DNA of 64,000 nucleotides from Candidatus Scalindua sp. (GTDB lineage: Bacteria > Planctomycetota > Brocadiia > Brocadiales > Scalinduaceae). Below the pieces are notes generated by a model, which saw only the letters and a program-made list of their open reading frames with translations, was not told where the DNA came from and searched no databases. The position numbers and the translations under genes were made by a program. Shown here piece by piece: positions 18,310 to 27,815 of the stretch (position 1 is its first letter; each line of letters begins with the position of its first letter). The stretch is taken from the NCBI GenBank assembly GCA_021776915.1, contig JAIQZU010000082.1, forward strand, positions 33,579-97,578. Direction: 5' to 3'.

Positions 18310-18747
18310 TTATCCTACAAATGCCTTTTGTTCCCAGAAAACATAACTGCTCCATATCAGAGCGATAGCAATGCTGAAATCCAATATAGCCACGCCTAGC
18401 AGGATGTAGTAGTTGTCATGTGCCAGTCTGGATAAGGTTGCACCAGTTGTAATCATGGCGGCTAAGAACACAAAGAACCATGGCCTGAAGATTTGCCAGA
18501 CCTTTGGCTGTTCCAGGGAGCGTATTCTGGCCAGATTATTCTGGCAGCATTTGCTGAAAATAAATTTACTTTTTAACCCGCCAATGATTGACCCTGCAGC
18601 AACGGCAAGCCAGATCCAACACATATCCGGATTCAGTAACTGTGCTTCAGTCAGCAAGCAATACCCCTTTAGAAGCAATACGATACCGCCAATATACCAG
18701 ATTAATGCGGCTAGAATATTAAGGATACGAGTGGATGCGGTTAACAT
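18310..18747 (-). CDS. Four-helix membrane protein, unknown
   Basis: 145 residues with hydrophobic segments at ~8-28, 42-58, 88-105 and 115-135, and a cytoplasmic cysteine pair (KCCQNN) between helices 2 and 3. I do not recognise a family. It converges on the YceI gene, 13 bp away. Confidence 0.65.
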   Translation of the reverse strand: MLTASTRILNILAALIWYIGGIVLLLKGYCLLTEAQLLNPDMCWIWLAVAAGSIIGGLKSKFIFSKCCQNNLARIRSLEQPKVWQIFRPWFFVFLAAMITTGATLSRLAHDNYYILLGVAILDFSIAIALIWSSYVFWEQKAFVG

Positions 18748-18858
18748 TGATATTTAATAAATATATGCAGGATACAAACTCCGGGGATATCAGATCGGAA
18801 TGCTTCTTACTGTTTTGCCTCACCAAACAGCTTCGCCCGTCAAAAAAATCATCGGGAG

Positions 18859-18892
18859 GGACGTTGCCAACCGGTACCGGTTAGTAACGTCC
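18859..18892. repeat. Nested perfect palindrome
   Basis: GGACGTT-gcc-AACCGGTACCGGTT-agt-AACGTCC. The 14-bp centre AACCGGTACCGGTT (18869-18882) is fully self-complementary and is flanked by a second 7-bp pair. It lies 37 bp past the end of the RRM gene. It could be its 3' RNA structure or a protein-binding palindrome; no U-tract follows directly. Confidence 0.6.
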
Positions 18893-18929
18893 ACTGCAAC
18901 CCTTTGATTAATAAAGTAGGTTGGGTATA

Positions 18930-19202
18930 TTAATACCTCTCACTACGCCTTGGACGATCCTCCTTGGGTTTTGCCTGATTAACTTTAATATTTCTACCTT
19001 TTAGGTCACTTTCGTTTAAAGTCTTAATGGCTTCCTCAGCCTCTGCCTGATTAGGCATTTCTACAAAACCGAACCCTTTTGACTGGCCGGAATATTTATC
19101 CTTTATGATTGATAGACTTGATATTTCACCATATGGTGAAAAAATATCCCTGACTTCATCTTCCGTAACCTCATAAGAAAGGTTTCCTACATATATATTC
19201 AT
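18930..19202 (-). CDS. Single-RRM RNA-binding protein
   Basis: 90 residues, one RNA recognition motif with RNP2 IYVGNL (residues 3-8) and RNP1 KGFGFVEM (~42-49) carrying the aromatic RNA-contacting residues, then a basic tail (DRPRRSERY). Such small RRM proteins are common in cyanobacteria, planctomycetes and some proteobacteria and are linked to RNA chaperoning or cold response. Monocistronic, with a good GAGGAGCAG ribosome site. Confidence 0.9.
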   Translation of the reverse strand: MNIYVGNLSYEVTEDEVRDIFSPYGEISSLSIIKDKYSGQSKGFGFVEMPNQAEAEEAIKTLNESDLKGRNIKVNQAKPKEDRPRRSERY

Positions 19203-19346
19203 TTCTGCTCCTCTAAATCCTGTGTATTGATCAAGTAAACATTACCGTATAACCAACACACGTATTATGCGATAAAGGCCTGTTTCAATGGCTGATTTTT
19301 CGTGTTTTAGACACCTGAAGCTTGCTCCTGCAAGCCGGTAACCCGC

Positions 19347-19628
19347 TTATTCCGTACGATCAGTAATCTCTATCAGGTGATATCCGAAATCGGTTTTAAT
19401 GGGGCCATGAACCTTTCCGACTTGATCACTGAAAACGACTTGATCAAATTCTTTTACCATTTGGCCGGGACTGAACTCTCCTAAATCTCCTCCACTTTTT
19501 CCTGATGGGCATGTTGAGTGCTCCTTTGCCACATCCGCAAAGTCCGTCCCATTTTCGATTTGTTCTTTTAACTTGTCACACTCTTCCTGACTTGATACCA
19601 ATATGTGACGTGCTTTGGCTGTTGCCAT
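19347..19628 (-). CDS. ppiC: PpiC-type parvulin peptidyl-prolyl isomerase
   Basis: 93 residues, the same length as E. coli PpiC. It contains the parvulin blocks ARHILVSSQEECD (~6), DFADVAKEHSTCPSGKSGGDLGE-type core (key residues H-S-x-CPS and GGDLG, ~30-52), MVKEFDQVVF and GYHLIEITDR. There is no signal peptide, so it is a cytoplasmic isomerase. The gene stands alone with an AGGGAGAG ribosome site. Confidence 0.93.
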   Translation of the reverse strand: MATAKARHILVSSQEECDKLKEQIENGTDFADVAKEHSTCPSGKSGGDLGEFSPGQMVKEFDQVVFSDQVGKVHGPIKTDFGYHLIEITDRTE

Positions 19629-19767
19629 TTCTCTCTCCCTTCTGAAATTAATAAGACTTCTTAATTAGACCAGTGTAAAAGCTTAATTGTAATGTTTGTA
19701 ATCATCTTGTCAATTGATTTCCGTACACTCCGCTCCTTTTAAACCACACTCTCTACTAAAAGACAAT

Positions 19768-20271
19768 TTACAGCAAATTCTTCAATACAGGCTTAAGTAC
19801 CAACTTTATAGCCGACAATGAAATAATTCCAACAAAAACAACAACAATCGTCAAGAAACTCCACTCATTAAGAATGAGTCCCAATGCTAAACCCGCTGCG
19901 GGAGAATGTTCCGTATCCGTAATTACCATCACAAACATCGCCAATCCTACAGACATTGCACCAAACACTACATGCGGGGACTCATGAATAAATGATGTCC
20001 ACGACATTAATGACCATAAAGATAAATAGTGACACAGACAACCCGCAGCTATGCCGACTATATATCCACCTATCATAAACCTTGGTCTTGATATCTGTGC
20101 CTCAGGCATTGTAAATGTTAAAAATGCACTCGACCCCAAAGCGGCAATTATGACCGCATTCGTCACAACATCAAGCACCATCAGCACAATAAAAACTGAT
20201 ATAGTTGCAAGCGCGCATTGAGAAATATATATTGTTATGTTTTTCCTGAAGTTTTCATCCAATATTCGCAT
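19768..20271 (-). CDS. HPP-family membrane protein
   Basis: 167 residues, four membrane helices. Conserved HPP-family motifs are LGSSAFLTFTMPEAQISRPR (~46), IGGYIVG and DTEHSPAAGLALGL (~120). Some plant and cyanobacterial HPP proteins transport nitrite across membranes; the bacterial short forms are mostly uncharacterised. In a nitrogen-cycling host this would be of interest, but the host is not proven. Confidence 0.8.
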   Translation of the reverse strand: MRILDENFRKNITIYISQCALATISVFIVLMVLDVVTNAVIIAALGSSAFLTFTMPEAQISRPRFMIGGYIVGIAAGCLCHYLSLWSLMSWTSFIHESPHVVFGAMSVGLAMFVMVITDTEHSPAAGLALGLILNEWSFLTIVVVFVGIISLSAIKLVLKPVLKNLL

Positions 20272-20367
20272 ATCGCACCCCTCTCCATTTAGTTATTATG
20301 GTAAACATTGAAAAGTTTTTTTTTATTTGTATTGAACAACAAAGATATATTTCTGCCAGAATGGATT

Positions 20368-21168
20368 TCATGAACCCGTACTCTGGTAATGGTTAACACC
20401 CACTTTCCATGTGAAGGCTGATACAGTAAACACAATAATGCCTACAATTGGAGTTCCCATCTCTAACGCCGGATACAGGAGACCTTCCCCCGAACGGTCT
20501 AAAAAATAATGTGCAGGGTAAAAGTTGATAAATGCTATCGGGAATATAAATGTCAGAAAATACTGCATTCCCATGTTATAAATATTTATCGGATAGTTAA
20601 TAAACTCCTTGCTTGAAAATATAACCGTATGAACCAGAGACCGATTCCTTAGTGTCCAGAAAGCAACTGCCGTCACCATCAGGCGTATTCCGCCGGCAAT
20701 TAGTACTCCTCCACCAACAATTACGGGAAACAACAGAACTTTTTTAAACGTCCACTCTATACCGGCAAGGTGTGTACCAAAATACAGGGCAGTGAACCCG
20801 ATTACAAGATGTGCCACCGTAGACACCTCAAATTTGGAAAATATAATCTGTCCCAGGGGACTAAGTGGCCTGACCAAAACTCTGTCAAACTCACCGTCCA
20901 CAACCATCTTATCAAAATTAATCAGTTGTGAGAAAATCAGATTTGTAAACCCGTAGGCAAATGCATGAAGAGAGTATAAGAAAACCATATCACCCATCGT
21001 CCATCCCTTAATTTGATGAAAGCGGTTCAGGAGTACAAAAAGCAAACCAATCTGCCCGATATAAAAAGTCATTATGGCAAATACATAGAACAGAAAACTT
21101 GCTTTGTACTCCATCCTTTCTTTGATGGATGTTGCAAACAGTGTAAGATAAATCTTGATTAGCTCCAT
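20368..21168 (-). CDS. ABC-2 type transporter permease (COG3694-like)
   Basis: 266 residues, six membrane segments. The loop FDKMVVDGEFDRVLVRPLSPLGQ (key DGEFDRxLxRP, ~88-103) is typical of this permease family. It is the second permease of an exporter with the gene at 21169 (adjacent with no gap) and the ATPase at 22057. The substrate is unknown; relatives are called daunorubicin- or antibiotic-like exporters only by similarity. Confidence 0.85.
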   Translation of the reverse strand: MELIKIYLTLFATSIKERMEYKASFLFYVFAIMTFYIGQIGLLFVLLNRFHQIKGWTMGDMVFLYSLHAFAYGFTNLIFSQLINFDKMVVDGEFDRVLVRPLSPLGQIIFSKFEVSTVAHLVIGFTALYFGTHLAGIEWTFKKVLLFPVIVGGGVLIAGGIRLMVTAVAFWTLRNRSLVHTVIFSSKEFINYPINIYNMGMQYFLTFIFPIAFINFYPAHYFLDRSGEGLLYPALEMGTPIVGIIVFTVSAFTWKVGVNHYQSTGS

Positions 21169-21969
21169 TTATCCTCCCTGAATAACCAGTTTTTTCTTAC
21201 CGGCACTCCACATAAGGTTGCAAATAACTCCCATTATCAATATCCAGATTAATTGTGAGATAATTATCGAATGAACTTCTGCTAACGGAACCCGTCCCGT
21301 CAGGATAACGGTCGGAAAATAAAGCATATACTGAAACGGAAGAAAATTAACCAATGGTTTCAAGAATTCCGGGAAGAAATCTATAGGCACTATTCCTCCG
21401 GCAAAAAAGGTGAACAATGCATATTTAAAGAGCATGAAAGGAAAGATTTCTACGAACCAGAATGCAAGCAATCCCGCAGCGAAGTTAAGCATGGAGATTA
21501 ATATGTAACCGGCAAGAAATGAGAAAAGAAATGCTAAAAATCTTACAGGTTCAAACGGAATAGAGATATCAAAAAGAAAAATTGACATTATGACGATAGG
21601 AAAGGTCCTGGCCATAATGTGAAAAAGAGAGTGGCCGACATTCTCAGCAAGGTTCATAAAGAAAAATGATGTCGGCCTTATAAGCTCCATTGCGATTGAG
21701 CCGTCCATAACTTTCCTGTAGATAATTGAATCGTCCATCGTAAAGGATATCCTCACTGCCATTACCAGGACAGCATAAGTTATTATGGCAGTTAATGTAA
21801 AACCATTATGCATCGTAGTACCGAACTGTGAATACAATGCTTTCCATAATGACGTGAATATGAAGACGTATAAGAATCCATTCACGATTCCAATGAAGCA
21901 ATCAAATCTATACGTAACCTGCTTCTGGAACGATATGGATACGAATTTAAAGAAAAGCTTTGGATTCAT
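21169..21969 (-). CDS. ABC-2 type transporter permease (COG4587-like)
   Basis: 266 residues with six hydrophobic segments. The motif YRKVMDGSIAMELIRPTSFF (key DGSIAxELxRP, ~85-100) matches the equivalent loop in its partner permease. The two permeases are the same length and abut exactly (stop of this one at 21169), suggesting a heterodimeric channel. A 50-bp interspersed repeat lies just upstream, between it and the ATPase gene. Confidence 0.85.
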   Translation of the reverse strand: MNPKLFFKFVSISFQKQVTYRFDCFIGIVNGFLYVFIFTSLWKALYSQFGTTMHNGFTLTAIITYAVLVMAVRISFTMDDSIIYRKVMDGSIAMELIRPTSFFFMNLAENVGHSLFHIMARTFPIVIMSIFLFDISIPFEPVRFLAFLFSFLAGYILISMLNFAAGLLAFWFVEIFPFMLFKYALFTFFAGGIVPIDFFPEFLKPLVNFLPFQYMLYFPTVILTGRVPLAEVHSIIISQLIWILIMGVICNLMWSAGKKKLVIQGG

Positions 21970-21982
21970 CTCATTAAGTTAG

Positions 21983-22032
21983 ATTCCTCGACTCCGCTCG
22001 GAATGACGTCACACTAAGCGGAGTCGAAGTGT
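21983..22032. repeat. 50-bp interspersed palindromic repeat, copy 1
   Basis: Contains CGACTCCGCT...AGCGGAGTCG arms around GGAATGACGTCACACT. Copy 2 at 30008-30057 is identical at 49 of 50 positions (A/G difference at the start of the right arm). Confidence 0.85.
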
Positions 22033-22056
22033 TACTAGCATTAACATTTATAAATA

Positions 22057-23085
22057 TCAAGTTATGGTTTTGCCTGAAGGCAGTGGCAACTTTACACGAT
22101 TGTCATAAATGTTCCTGATAATACTTTCCACTGACGGCTCTTTTACGGATATATCTTTTATCTTATATCGAAAGGCAATGGCGCCTATAACCTCTCCTAT
22201 ACCGGAACTATCGTTATCAACTGTCAGCCATTTCTTACATCCCTGTTCCCGCACAACGGTGACTCCGGGTATTCCCTGCATAACACAATCATCTTCGTAA
22301 AATTCTACCTCTATTACCTTCTCATGGACAAATTTTTGTTTCAAAAACCCGGTTTCACCGTCAAATATAATCTTTCCCTCTTCAATTATGATAAGCCGTT
22401 TGCAAAGTTGTTCAATATCGTTCATATCATGAGTAGTAAGAATAATGGTAGTTCCCTCTGTTCTGTTAATTTCCGAGAGAAAATTTCTTACAGATTGTTT
22501 TGCCAGCACATCCAGGCCGATTGTCGGTTCGTCTAGAAAGAGCACCGGAGGGTTGTGAATAAGAGACGCTGCAATATCACATCTCATCCTCTGGCCTAAA
22601 GAGAGCTTTCTCACCGGCATCTCCAGAAGAGGCCTGAGACCCAGCGCTTCGTCCAGTTTTGTCATTTGGCGGTCAAAGTCCAATCTGGACACACGGAATA
22701 TTACCCTGAGCAAATCAAATGACTCACGAACAGGAAGGTCCCACCAAAGCTGAGTTCTCTGGCCAAATACCACACCAATCTTTGCTGCATTCTTTTTTCG
22801 GTCCTTAAAAGGAACAATTCCATTTACATTTGCAGTTCCGGAGGTCGGCACAAGTATTCCCGTCAGCATCTTTATGGTGGTAGATTTACCGGCTCCATTT
22901 TCACCAACATATCCTACAAACTCCCCACGTCTTATCTTAAAGTCAATATCATTCACAGCCGTAATGATCTTGTGTTTTCTATGGAAAAGCGCTTTTAGTT
23001 TACCAAGAAAGCCTTTACCGGATGAGCTTAATTTGAATTCTTTTCTTAGTCTTTTAACTTCAATTGCGATATTATCCTGCTGCAT
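22057..23085 (-). CDS. ABC transporter ATP-binding protein (COG4586-like)
   Basis: 342 residues. Walker A is GENGAGKSTTIKML (~59), the signature motif is LSLGQRMRCDIA (~160), Walker B is VLFLDEPTIGLD (~177) and the switch histidine is in LTTHDMND (~210). The long C-terminal tail is typical of ABC-2 exporters of this group. It partners the two permeases downstream and lies 4 bp downstream of the HyuA-like gene, so the exporter and the enzyme may share a message. Confidence 0.92.
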   Translation of the reverse strand: MQQDNIAIEVKRLRKEFKLSSSGKGFLGKLKALFHRKHKIITAVNDIDFKIRRGEFVGYVGENGAGKSTTIKMLTGILVPTSGTANVNGIVPFKDRKKNAAKIGVVFGQRTQLWWDLPVRESFDLLRVIFRVSRLDFDRQMTKLDEALGLRPLLEMPVRKLSLGQRMRCDIAASLIHNPPVLFLDEPTIGLDVLAKQSVRNFLSEINRTEGTTIILTTHDMNDIEQLCKRLIIIEEGKIIFDGETGFLKQKFVHEKVIEVEFYEDDCVMQGIPGVTVVREQGCKKWLTVDNDSSGIGEVIGAIAFRYKIKDISVKEPSVESIIRNIYDNRVKLPLPSGKTIT

Positions 23086-23089
23086 GTTT

Positions 23090-25063
23090 TTATATCCTTT
23101 TTTCTATAATCAGGTTGTCATAATCGTCAACATTACAGATATACTCCGGCGTAAGAAAAGTTGTTGAGGTGTCCTCAACTATCAGTGCAGGCCCATTAAT
23201 CCTTGAATGTTTCTGTATCCTGTTTCTATCAAAGACATCCGCCCTCAACCATTTTCCCCTGAAAAAGCACTTCGTCTTCTTGCCAATTGGCTGCTCCTTC
23301 GCCAAAGAACTTTTCGGTCTTTTCCCTATCACAGGCTTTCTCTTCTTCCCGTTTACCCTTACCCTGATATTTACTACTTCTATTGAATAATCCCGATTTG
23401 CGTAACCATACGAACGCTTATGGAGTTGATGAAAATCATCGATAAAACTCTTTTTAAATGGCAGATTAAGCTCGTGAGCCTGCCCCATGTATCTCATATC
23501 TACGGAATTTTCTATCTTAATCCTGTTCTTACCTATGCCTTCTGAAAGAACATCCTTTATACCTTTTGATTCTAACGGTTTAAACAATTTCACAAGTTCC
23601 CTGTATCCACTCTCTTCCACTCTTAACAGTACGCTCCTTGAATAATCTTTAACAATATCAGCTACCGTCATACCCAATGCAGACAGTACTCCGGCATTCT
23701 TAGGCACGAGAATCTTCTTCATTGAAAGACGACCTGCCAACTCACATGCATGAAGTCCCCCCGCACCACCAAAAGAGACCAGTGCATAATCTCTTACATC
23801 AAATCCTTTCTCAACTGATATTACCTTTATAGCCCTTTCCATATTCGCATTTGCAACATCTATAATCCCTTCAGAAGCCTCTACGGGAGTCGTACCCATC
23901 GTCTTTGCAAGGACTTTCATATATTTGAACACCATGTCGGTTTTAAGCTCCATCCTTCCGCCAAGAAAGTGTTCAGGGCTGATTCTTCCCAGAAACAGAT
24001 TAGCATCAGTAACTGTTATTTTCTTCCCCTTGCCATAGCAGACAGGTCCCGGATCTGCACCTGCACTCTGCGGCCCTACTCTGAGAGCACCGCCTGGATC
24101 AATGTATGCGAGAGATCCGCCCCCCGCTCCTACTGTATTCATGTCAATAACAGGTATCTTTATGGGCATACCGCTGACAACTGTCTGTGTGGAAAGGCGG
24201 ATATCACCATCACAGAGAGAAACATCTGTCGAAGTTCCGCCCATGTCAAATGATATAATCTTCTTTATACCGGCAAGCCTTGCTACTTCTGACGCCCCGA
24301 TTACACCTCCTGCAGGGCCGGAGAGAATGCAGTTAACAGCTTTCTCTTTAGCATTTCCGGTAGAAACAATACCACCATTAGACTGCATTATACTTATATT
24401 GTTTGTCCCCAGACCGTCTTCCAGTGAGGTTATATATCTTGACATAACTGGTGAAACGTATGCATTAACTACAGTAGTACTAAACCTCTCATATTCACGA
24501 TATTCAGGTAATATCCTGCTGGAAGCAGAAACATGTATCCCTGATTGCTGCAGCCCATTCATCACGGCCTCTTCATTTGCAGTGTTTTTGTAAGAAAAAA
24601 GAAAACACACTGCAACAGACTCTATCCCTTGCCTTCTTAATTTAGTACTAATCTTTTTTAAATCACTCCTCTTTATTCCGGACACAACTTCACCAGCTGC
24701 AGTAACCCTCTCCTTTACTCCCCATCTGAGTTCTCGCGGTACCAGGGGTGATTCACGGAAAATGAAGAGGTCGTAAAGCGAACTTCTTGCCTGCCGGCCA
24801 ATTTCTATCACATCCTCATATCCATTCGTGGTAATCAATGCGACTTTTGCCCCTTTCCTCTCAAGGAACGTGTTTGTTGCAACTGTGGAACCGTGTATTA
24901 TGCATGTTTGTCTTTTTGACACTTTGAGGGAGCTGATTCCTTCAAAAACAGCCTCAGCAGGATAGTGCGGCGTGGATAAAACTTTATGTACCTTTAATTC
25001 ATTTCCGTCAAACAGTACAAAGTCTGTAAAAGTACCTCCAATATCAACCCCTAAAACTATCAC
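23090..25063 (-). CDS. Hydantoinase/5-oxoprolinase family protein, HyuA type
   Basis: 657 residues. The N-terminal GVDIGGTFTDFVLFDG and SNGGIVS, the central ISFDMGGTSTDVSLCDG (~273), VGAGGGSLAYID, AGADPGPVCYGKG (~335) and FGGAGGLHACELAGRL (~432) are the ATP-dependent HyuA (N-methylhydantoinase A/oxoprolinase A) blocks. The enzyme opens cyclic amides such as hydantoins or 5-oxoproline using ATP. The usual partner HyuB is not adjacent, so it may act alone (acetophenone-carboxylase-like or another substrate) or with a distant subunit. Confidence 0.9.
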   Translation of the reverse strand: MIVLGVDIGGTFTDFVLFDGNELKVHKVLSTPHYPAEAVFEGISSLKVSKRQTCIIHGSTVATNTFLERKGAKVALITTNGYEDVIEIGRQARSSLYDLFIFRESPLVPRELRWGVKERVTAAGEVVSGIKRSDLKKISTKLRRQGIESVAVCFLFSYKNTANEEAVMNGLQQSGIHVSASSRILPEYREYERFSTTVVNAYVSPVMSRYITSLEDGLGTNNISIMQSNGGIVSTGNAKEKAVNCILSGPAGGVIGASEVARLAGIKKIISFDMGGTSTDVSLCDGDIRLSTQTVVSGMPIKIPVIDMNTVGAGGGSLAYIDPGGALRVGPQSAGADPGPVCYGKGKKITVTDANLFLGRISPEHFLGGRMELKTDMVFKYMKVLAKTMGTTPVEASEGIIDVANANMERAIKVISVEKGFDVRDYALVSFGGAGGLHACELAGRLSMKKILVPKNAGVLSALGMTVADIVKDYSRSVLLRVEESGYRELVKLFKPLESKGIKDVLSEGIGKNRIKIENSVDMRYMGQAHELNLPFKKSFIDDFHQLHKRSYGYANRDYSIEVVNIRVRVNGKKRKPVIGKRPKSSLAKEQPIGKKTKCFFRGKWLRADVFDRNRIQKHSRINGPALIVEDTSTTFLTPEYICNVDDYDNLIIEKRI

Positions 25064-25257
25064 TACTACATCTCCCTACGATTTATTAGAACAGGACACA
25101 GATCTTCGCGGTGAAAAGATAGATTCCCGATCGAGCCTGAAATGACAATATGGGGGTCTTAAAAAAGCCTCCAATCCATTCTTGTCCTTTTCGGTATATT
25201 TTAGTCGGTACAAACTGAAATCTGTTTTATGATATTTCTATATCCCGACTATCCTGT

Positions 25258-26241
25258 CTAATTATTTTTAATTATAGAAAATATCTTTTTAAATACCCCA
25301 TTCTTTAAATTTGAATGAAGCTTCTCTATGTTAGCCTTTAACTTTTCTTCGTTCGAAGCCCTTATGGTTATCCGAATTTCATCTCCTTCAAAATATCTGG
25401 AGTGGTTAACACGAACATCATTATCCAGCCCAAGTTCCCTGCAGGAATTATCAAATTCGTCCTCCTTCTTACTAATAACAGGATAACGCATGGTCTTTAT
25501 TAATCTGCAGATTCTTTCTCCTCTTTGTCTCTTGTTGGATTTATTATCTGAGATTATAAGGCTGATCTCTTTTGAAGAGAGCAATTCAACCATTCCCACT
25601 TGTTTTATCTGCTTAAGGTCTAGCAGGTTTCTAATTGTCTCTTTTGCCTCATTAACGTTAATACTTGATTCTCTAAAGAGAACTCTCCACACAATATCTC
25701 TCTCAACACCATCAAGTGTAATAAGTAAAAAGGCTTTTTTCGGCTCCAGTTCATCAACGGCCACAGATTTCTTTATTTCAGTATCAAGGGCTAAAATGTC
25801 AATATGTTTGACTATAATGTTCTTATTGGGCGGAACACCAAGGAGTGGAGCTATTTCAGACATCAATCTATCGTAAGAATAACCAGTCTCCAGAAACTTC
25901 TTTAAAACGATTGCCTTTTCTATTTCATTGAATCCTCTTGAAGATAAATTATCATGAAAGCTTAACAGAAGAAGTCCTTCATCAGTAAAATCATCTACAA
26001 CCTTTGCTTCAATACTCTCGTATCCTGATTCCTGACAAACCTTGATACGTTGATAGCCACATATAATAGAATACGTCTCGTCAGCATCCTGGTTTTTCTT
26101 TAATATTACAGGATTAATTAACCCCACCTCTTTTATCGAACTCATTAAGGCATTCGAATCTTGTCGATAATTAAATAGATACCTGTCGTGATCTACTGAA
26201 GACAAGTCTATATTATTTATCAAAACTCGATTTATATTCAT
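25258..26241 (-). CDS. ParB/Spo0J-like nuclease-fold protein without ParA
   Basis: From ATG 26241 (MNINRVLINNIDLS) 327 residues; an in-frame ATG at 26295 adds 18. The N-terminal domain has SIKEVGLINPVILKK, IICGYQRIKVCQESGYESI (in the place of the GERRxRA CTP-binding box) and LSFHDNLSSRGFNEIEKAIVL (in the place of the ENLQRxxLNPIE box), then a helix-turn-helix-like middle. The diverged boxes and the lack of parA nearby suggest a specialised ParB-like regulator, not the chromosome-partition protein. Neither start has a clear ribosome site. Confidence 0.72.
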   Translation of the reverse strand: MNINRVLINNIDLSSVDHDRYLFNYRQDSNALMSSIKEVGLINPVILKKNQDADETYSIICGYQRIKVCQESGYESIEAKVVDDFTDEGLLLLSFHDNLSSRGFNEIEKAIVLKKFLETGYSYDRLMSEIAPLLGVPPNKNIIVKHIDILALDTEIKKSVAVDELEPKKAFLLITLDGVERDIVWRVLFRESSINVNEAKETIRNLLDLKQIKQVGMVELLSSKEISLIISDNKSNKRQRGERICRLIKTMRYPVISKKEDEFDNSCRELGLDNDVRVNHSRYFEGDEIRITIRASNEEKLKANIEKLHSNLKNGVFKKIFSIIKNN

Positions 26242-26358
26242 TTTATTGTTGATGAGGAATAACGTAACACATTCCAACGAAGAGTCCCTTGACATGAAAA
26301 AGTTGTTATGGCAACAGCTAAAGATTAGAAGCCGCTTTGACTACAATTCGCAATTGTA

Positions 26359-27624
26359 TCACAGACACAATTGCTGTAATCTTTCAAAGAAATCCGGGAA
26401 TGTTTTCTCAACACACTCAGGATTTTTTATCTTAATCCCTTTCACCCTTAAACCGATGAGGGCAAAGCTCATCGCCATGCGGTGGTCATTGTATGTTGAT
26501 ATTTCTGCAGAATGTGGAGGAGATGGATTAATCTCAATACCATCATCAAACTCTTTTACCTCAACTCCGACTTTCTTGAGTTCATTAACAACAGCTGCAA
26601 TACGGTCCGTTTCCTTGTAACGGAGGTTACGAACATTCCTTATGCGCGTATTCCCCTCTGCAAATACCGCAACAGATGCAAGGGTCTGCACGACATCGGG
26701 AGTATCATTCATGTCCACATCTACTCCCCTTAATGTCCCCCCTTCAACCTCCAGCCAGTCCGATGATTTTCTTACACTGCATCCCATCTCTCTCAGGATA
26801 TCAACAAATTTTGCATCACCTTGCAGCGAATCTTCACCAAGGCCTTCAACCCTAACCCTGCCGCCTGTTATAGCGGCGGCGGCAAAGAAATATGAGGCGC
26901 CTGATGCATCAGGCTCTACCATATATTCACAACCTTTGTAATTCTGGCCTGACTTAACACAAAATTCCTTATAAGAATCCCTTTCCACTCCTACCCCAAA
27001 CTTACTCATAACATCTATAGTCATATCAACGTAATTCTTTGATACGAGGTCATCAATTACTACTATACGAACATCACTTGATGCATAAGGTGCAGCCAAA
27101 AGGATAGCGCTGATATACTGACTGCTGACATTACCAGATATTTCAACTCTTCCACCCATTAATCCGCTGGCCTTTATCAGAACCGGCGGACAGCCTGTAC
27201 CTTCCTTTGAAACCACATCAGCGCCAAGCCGGTTTAAGGCATCAATCAATTGTGCTATGGGCCTCTTCCTCATACGTTCTATACCATCGATCTCAAACTG
27301 CCCATTACCAAGAGTCAAGGCCGCCGTCATAAAGCGTACGACGGTTCCTGCGTTACCGGCATAAAGCATTGCCTTCTCTACCGGTATCGTTCCCTCACAT
27401 CCTTTTACGATTAAGGCATTTTCTTCCGGAATGCTACCGACGTCTACACCAATTTCATTAAGACACGAAATCATAATGCGGGTATCTTCACTCAATAAGG
27501 CATTCTTTATTGTCGACTCACCTGTAGCAAGCGAGGCCACTATTAGTGCCCGGTTTGTATAACTTTTCGACCCCGGCACCCTGACCGTGGCATTTACTTT
27601 ATCAACTGATTTTATTTCTATCAT
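26359..27624 (-). CDS. aroA: 3-phosphoshikimate 1-carboxyvinyltransferase (EPSP synthase)
   Basis: 421 residues. Key motifs are PGSKSYTNRALIVASLA (~19), AGNAGTVVRFMTAAL (~88, the PEP/glyphosate loop), MRKRPIAQLIDAL (~118), SGNVSSQYISAIL (~163), and YKETDRIAAVVNEL and YNDHRMAMSFALIG near the C-terminus. It joins shikimate 3-phosphate and PEP in aromatic amino acid synthesis. It is monocistronic or followed by the ParB-like gene 64 bp downstream (from the longer start). Confidence 0.96.
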   Translation of the reverse strand: MIEIKSVDKVNATVRVPGSKSYTNRALIVASLATGESTIKNALLSEDTRIMISCLNEIGVDVGSIPEENALIVKGCEGTIPVEKAMLYAGNAGTVVRFMTAALTLGNGQFEIDGIERMRKRPIAQLIDALNRLGADVVSKEGTGCPPVLIKASGLMGGRVEISGNVSSQYISAILLAAPYASSDVRIVVIDDLVSKNYVDMTIDVMSKFGVGVERDSYKEFCVKSGQNYKGCEYMVEPDASGASYFFAAAAITGGRVRVEGLGEDSLQGDAKFVDILREMGCSVRKSSDWLEVEGGTLRGVDVDMNDTPDVVQTLASVAVFAEGNTRIRNVRNLRYKETDRIAAVVNELKKVGVEVKEFDDGIEINPSPPHSAEISTYNDHRMAMSFALIGLRVKGIKIKNPECVEKTFPDFFERLQQLCL

Positions 27625-27815
27625 TTTATTATGGTCCTCTCACCAAGGGAATTATATACTGACACGAAACATTCATCAAGGCTAAAGCCATGAGTTACAT
27701 ACACTAATTACTAAAATGTATTGACAATGAAAATGATTTATGAGACAAATAGACTTCAAAGAAATTCTCATAAATTCTATTATTATCTAATTATATTCTA
27801 AAAAGGAGTGGTTTG

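Noticed and set aside
25258..26241. Chromosomal parB near an origin
   Set aside because: No parA, no dnaA/gidB neighbours, and the conserved CTP-binding box is strongly changed.
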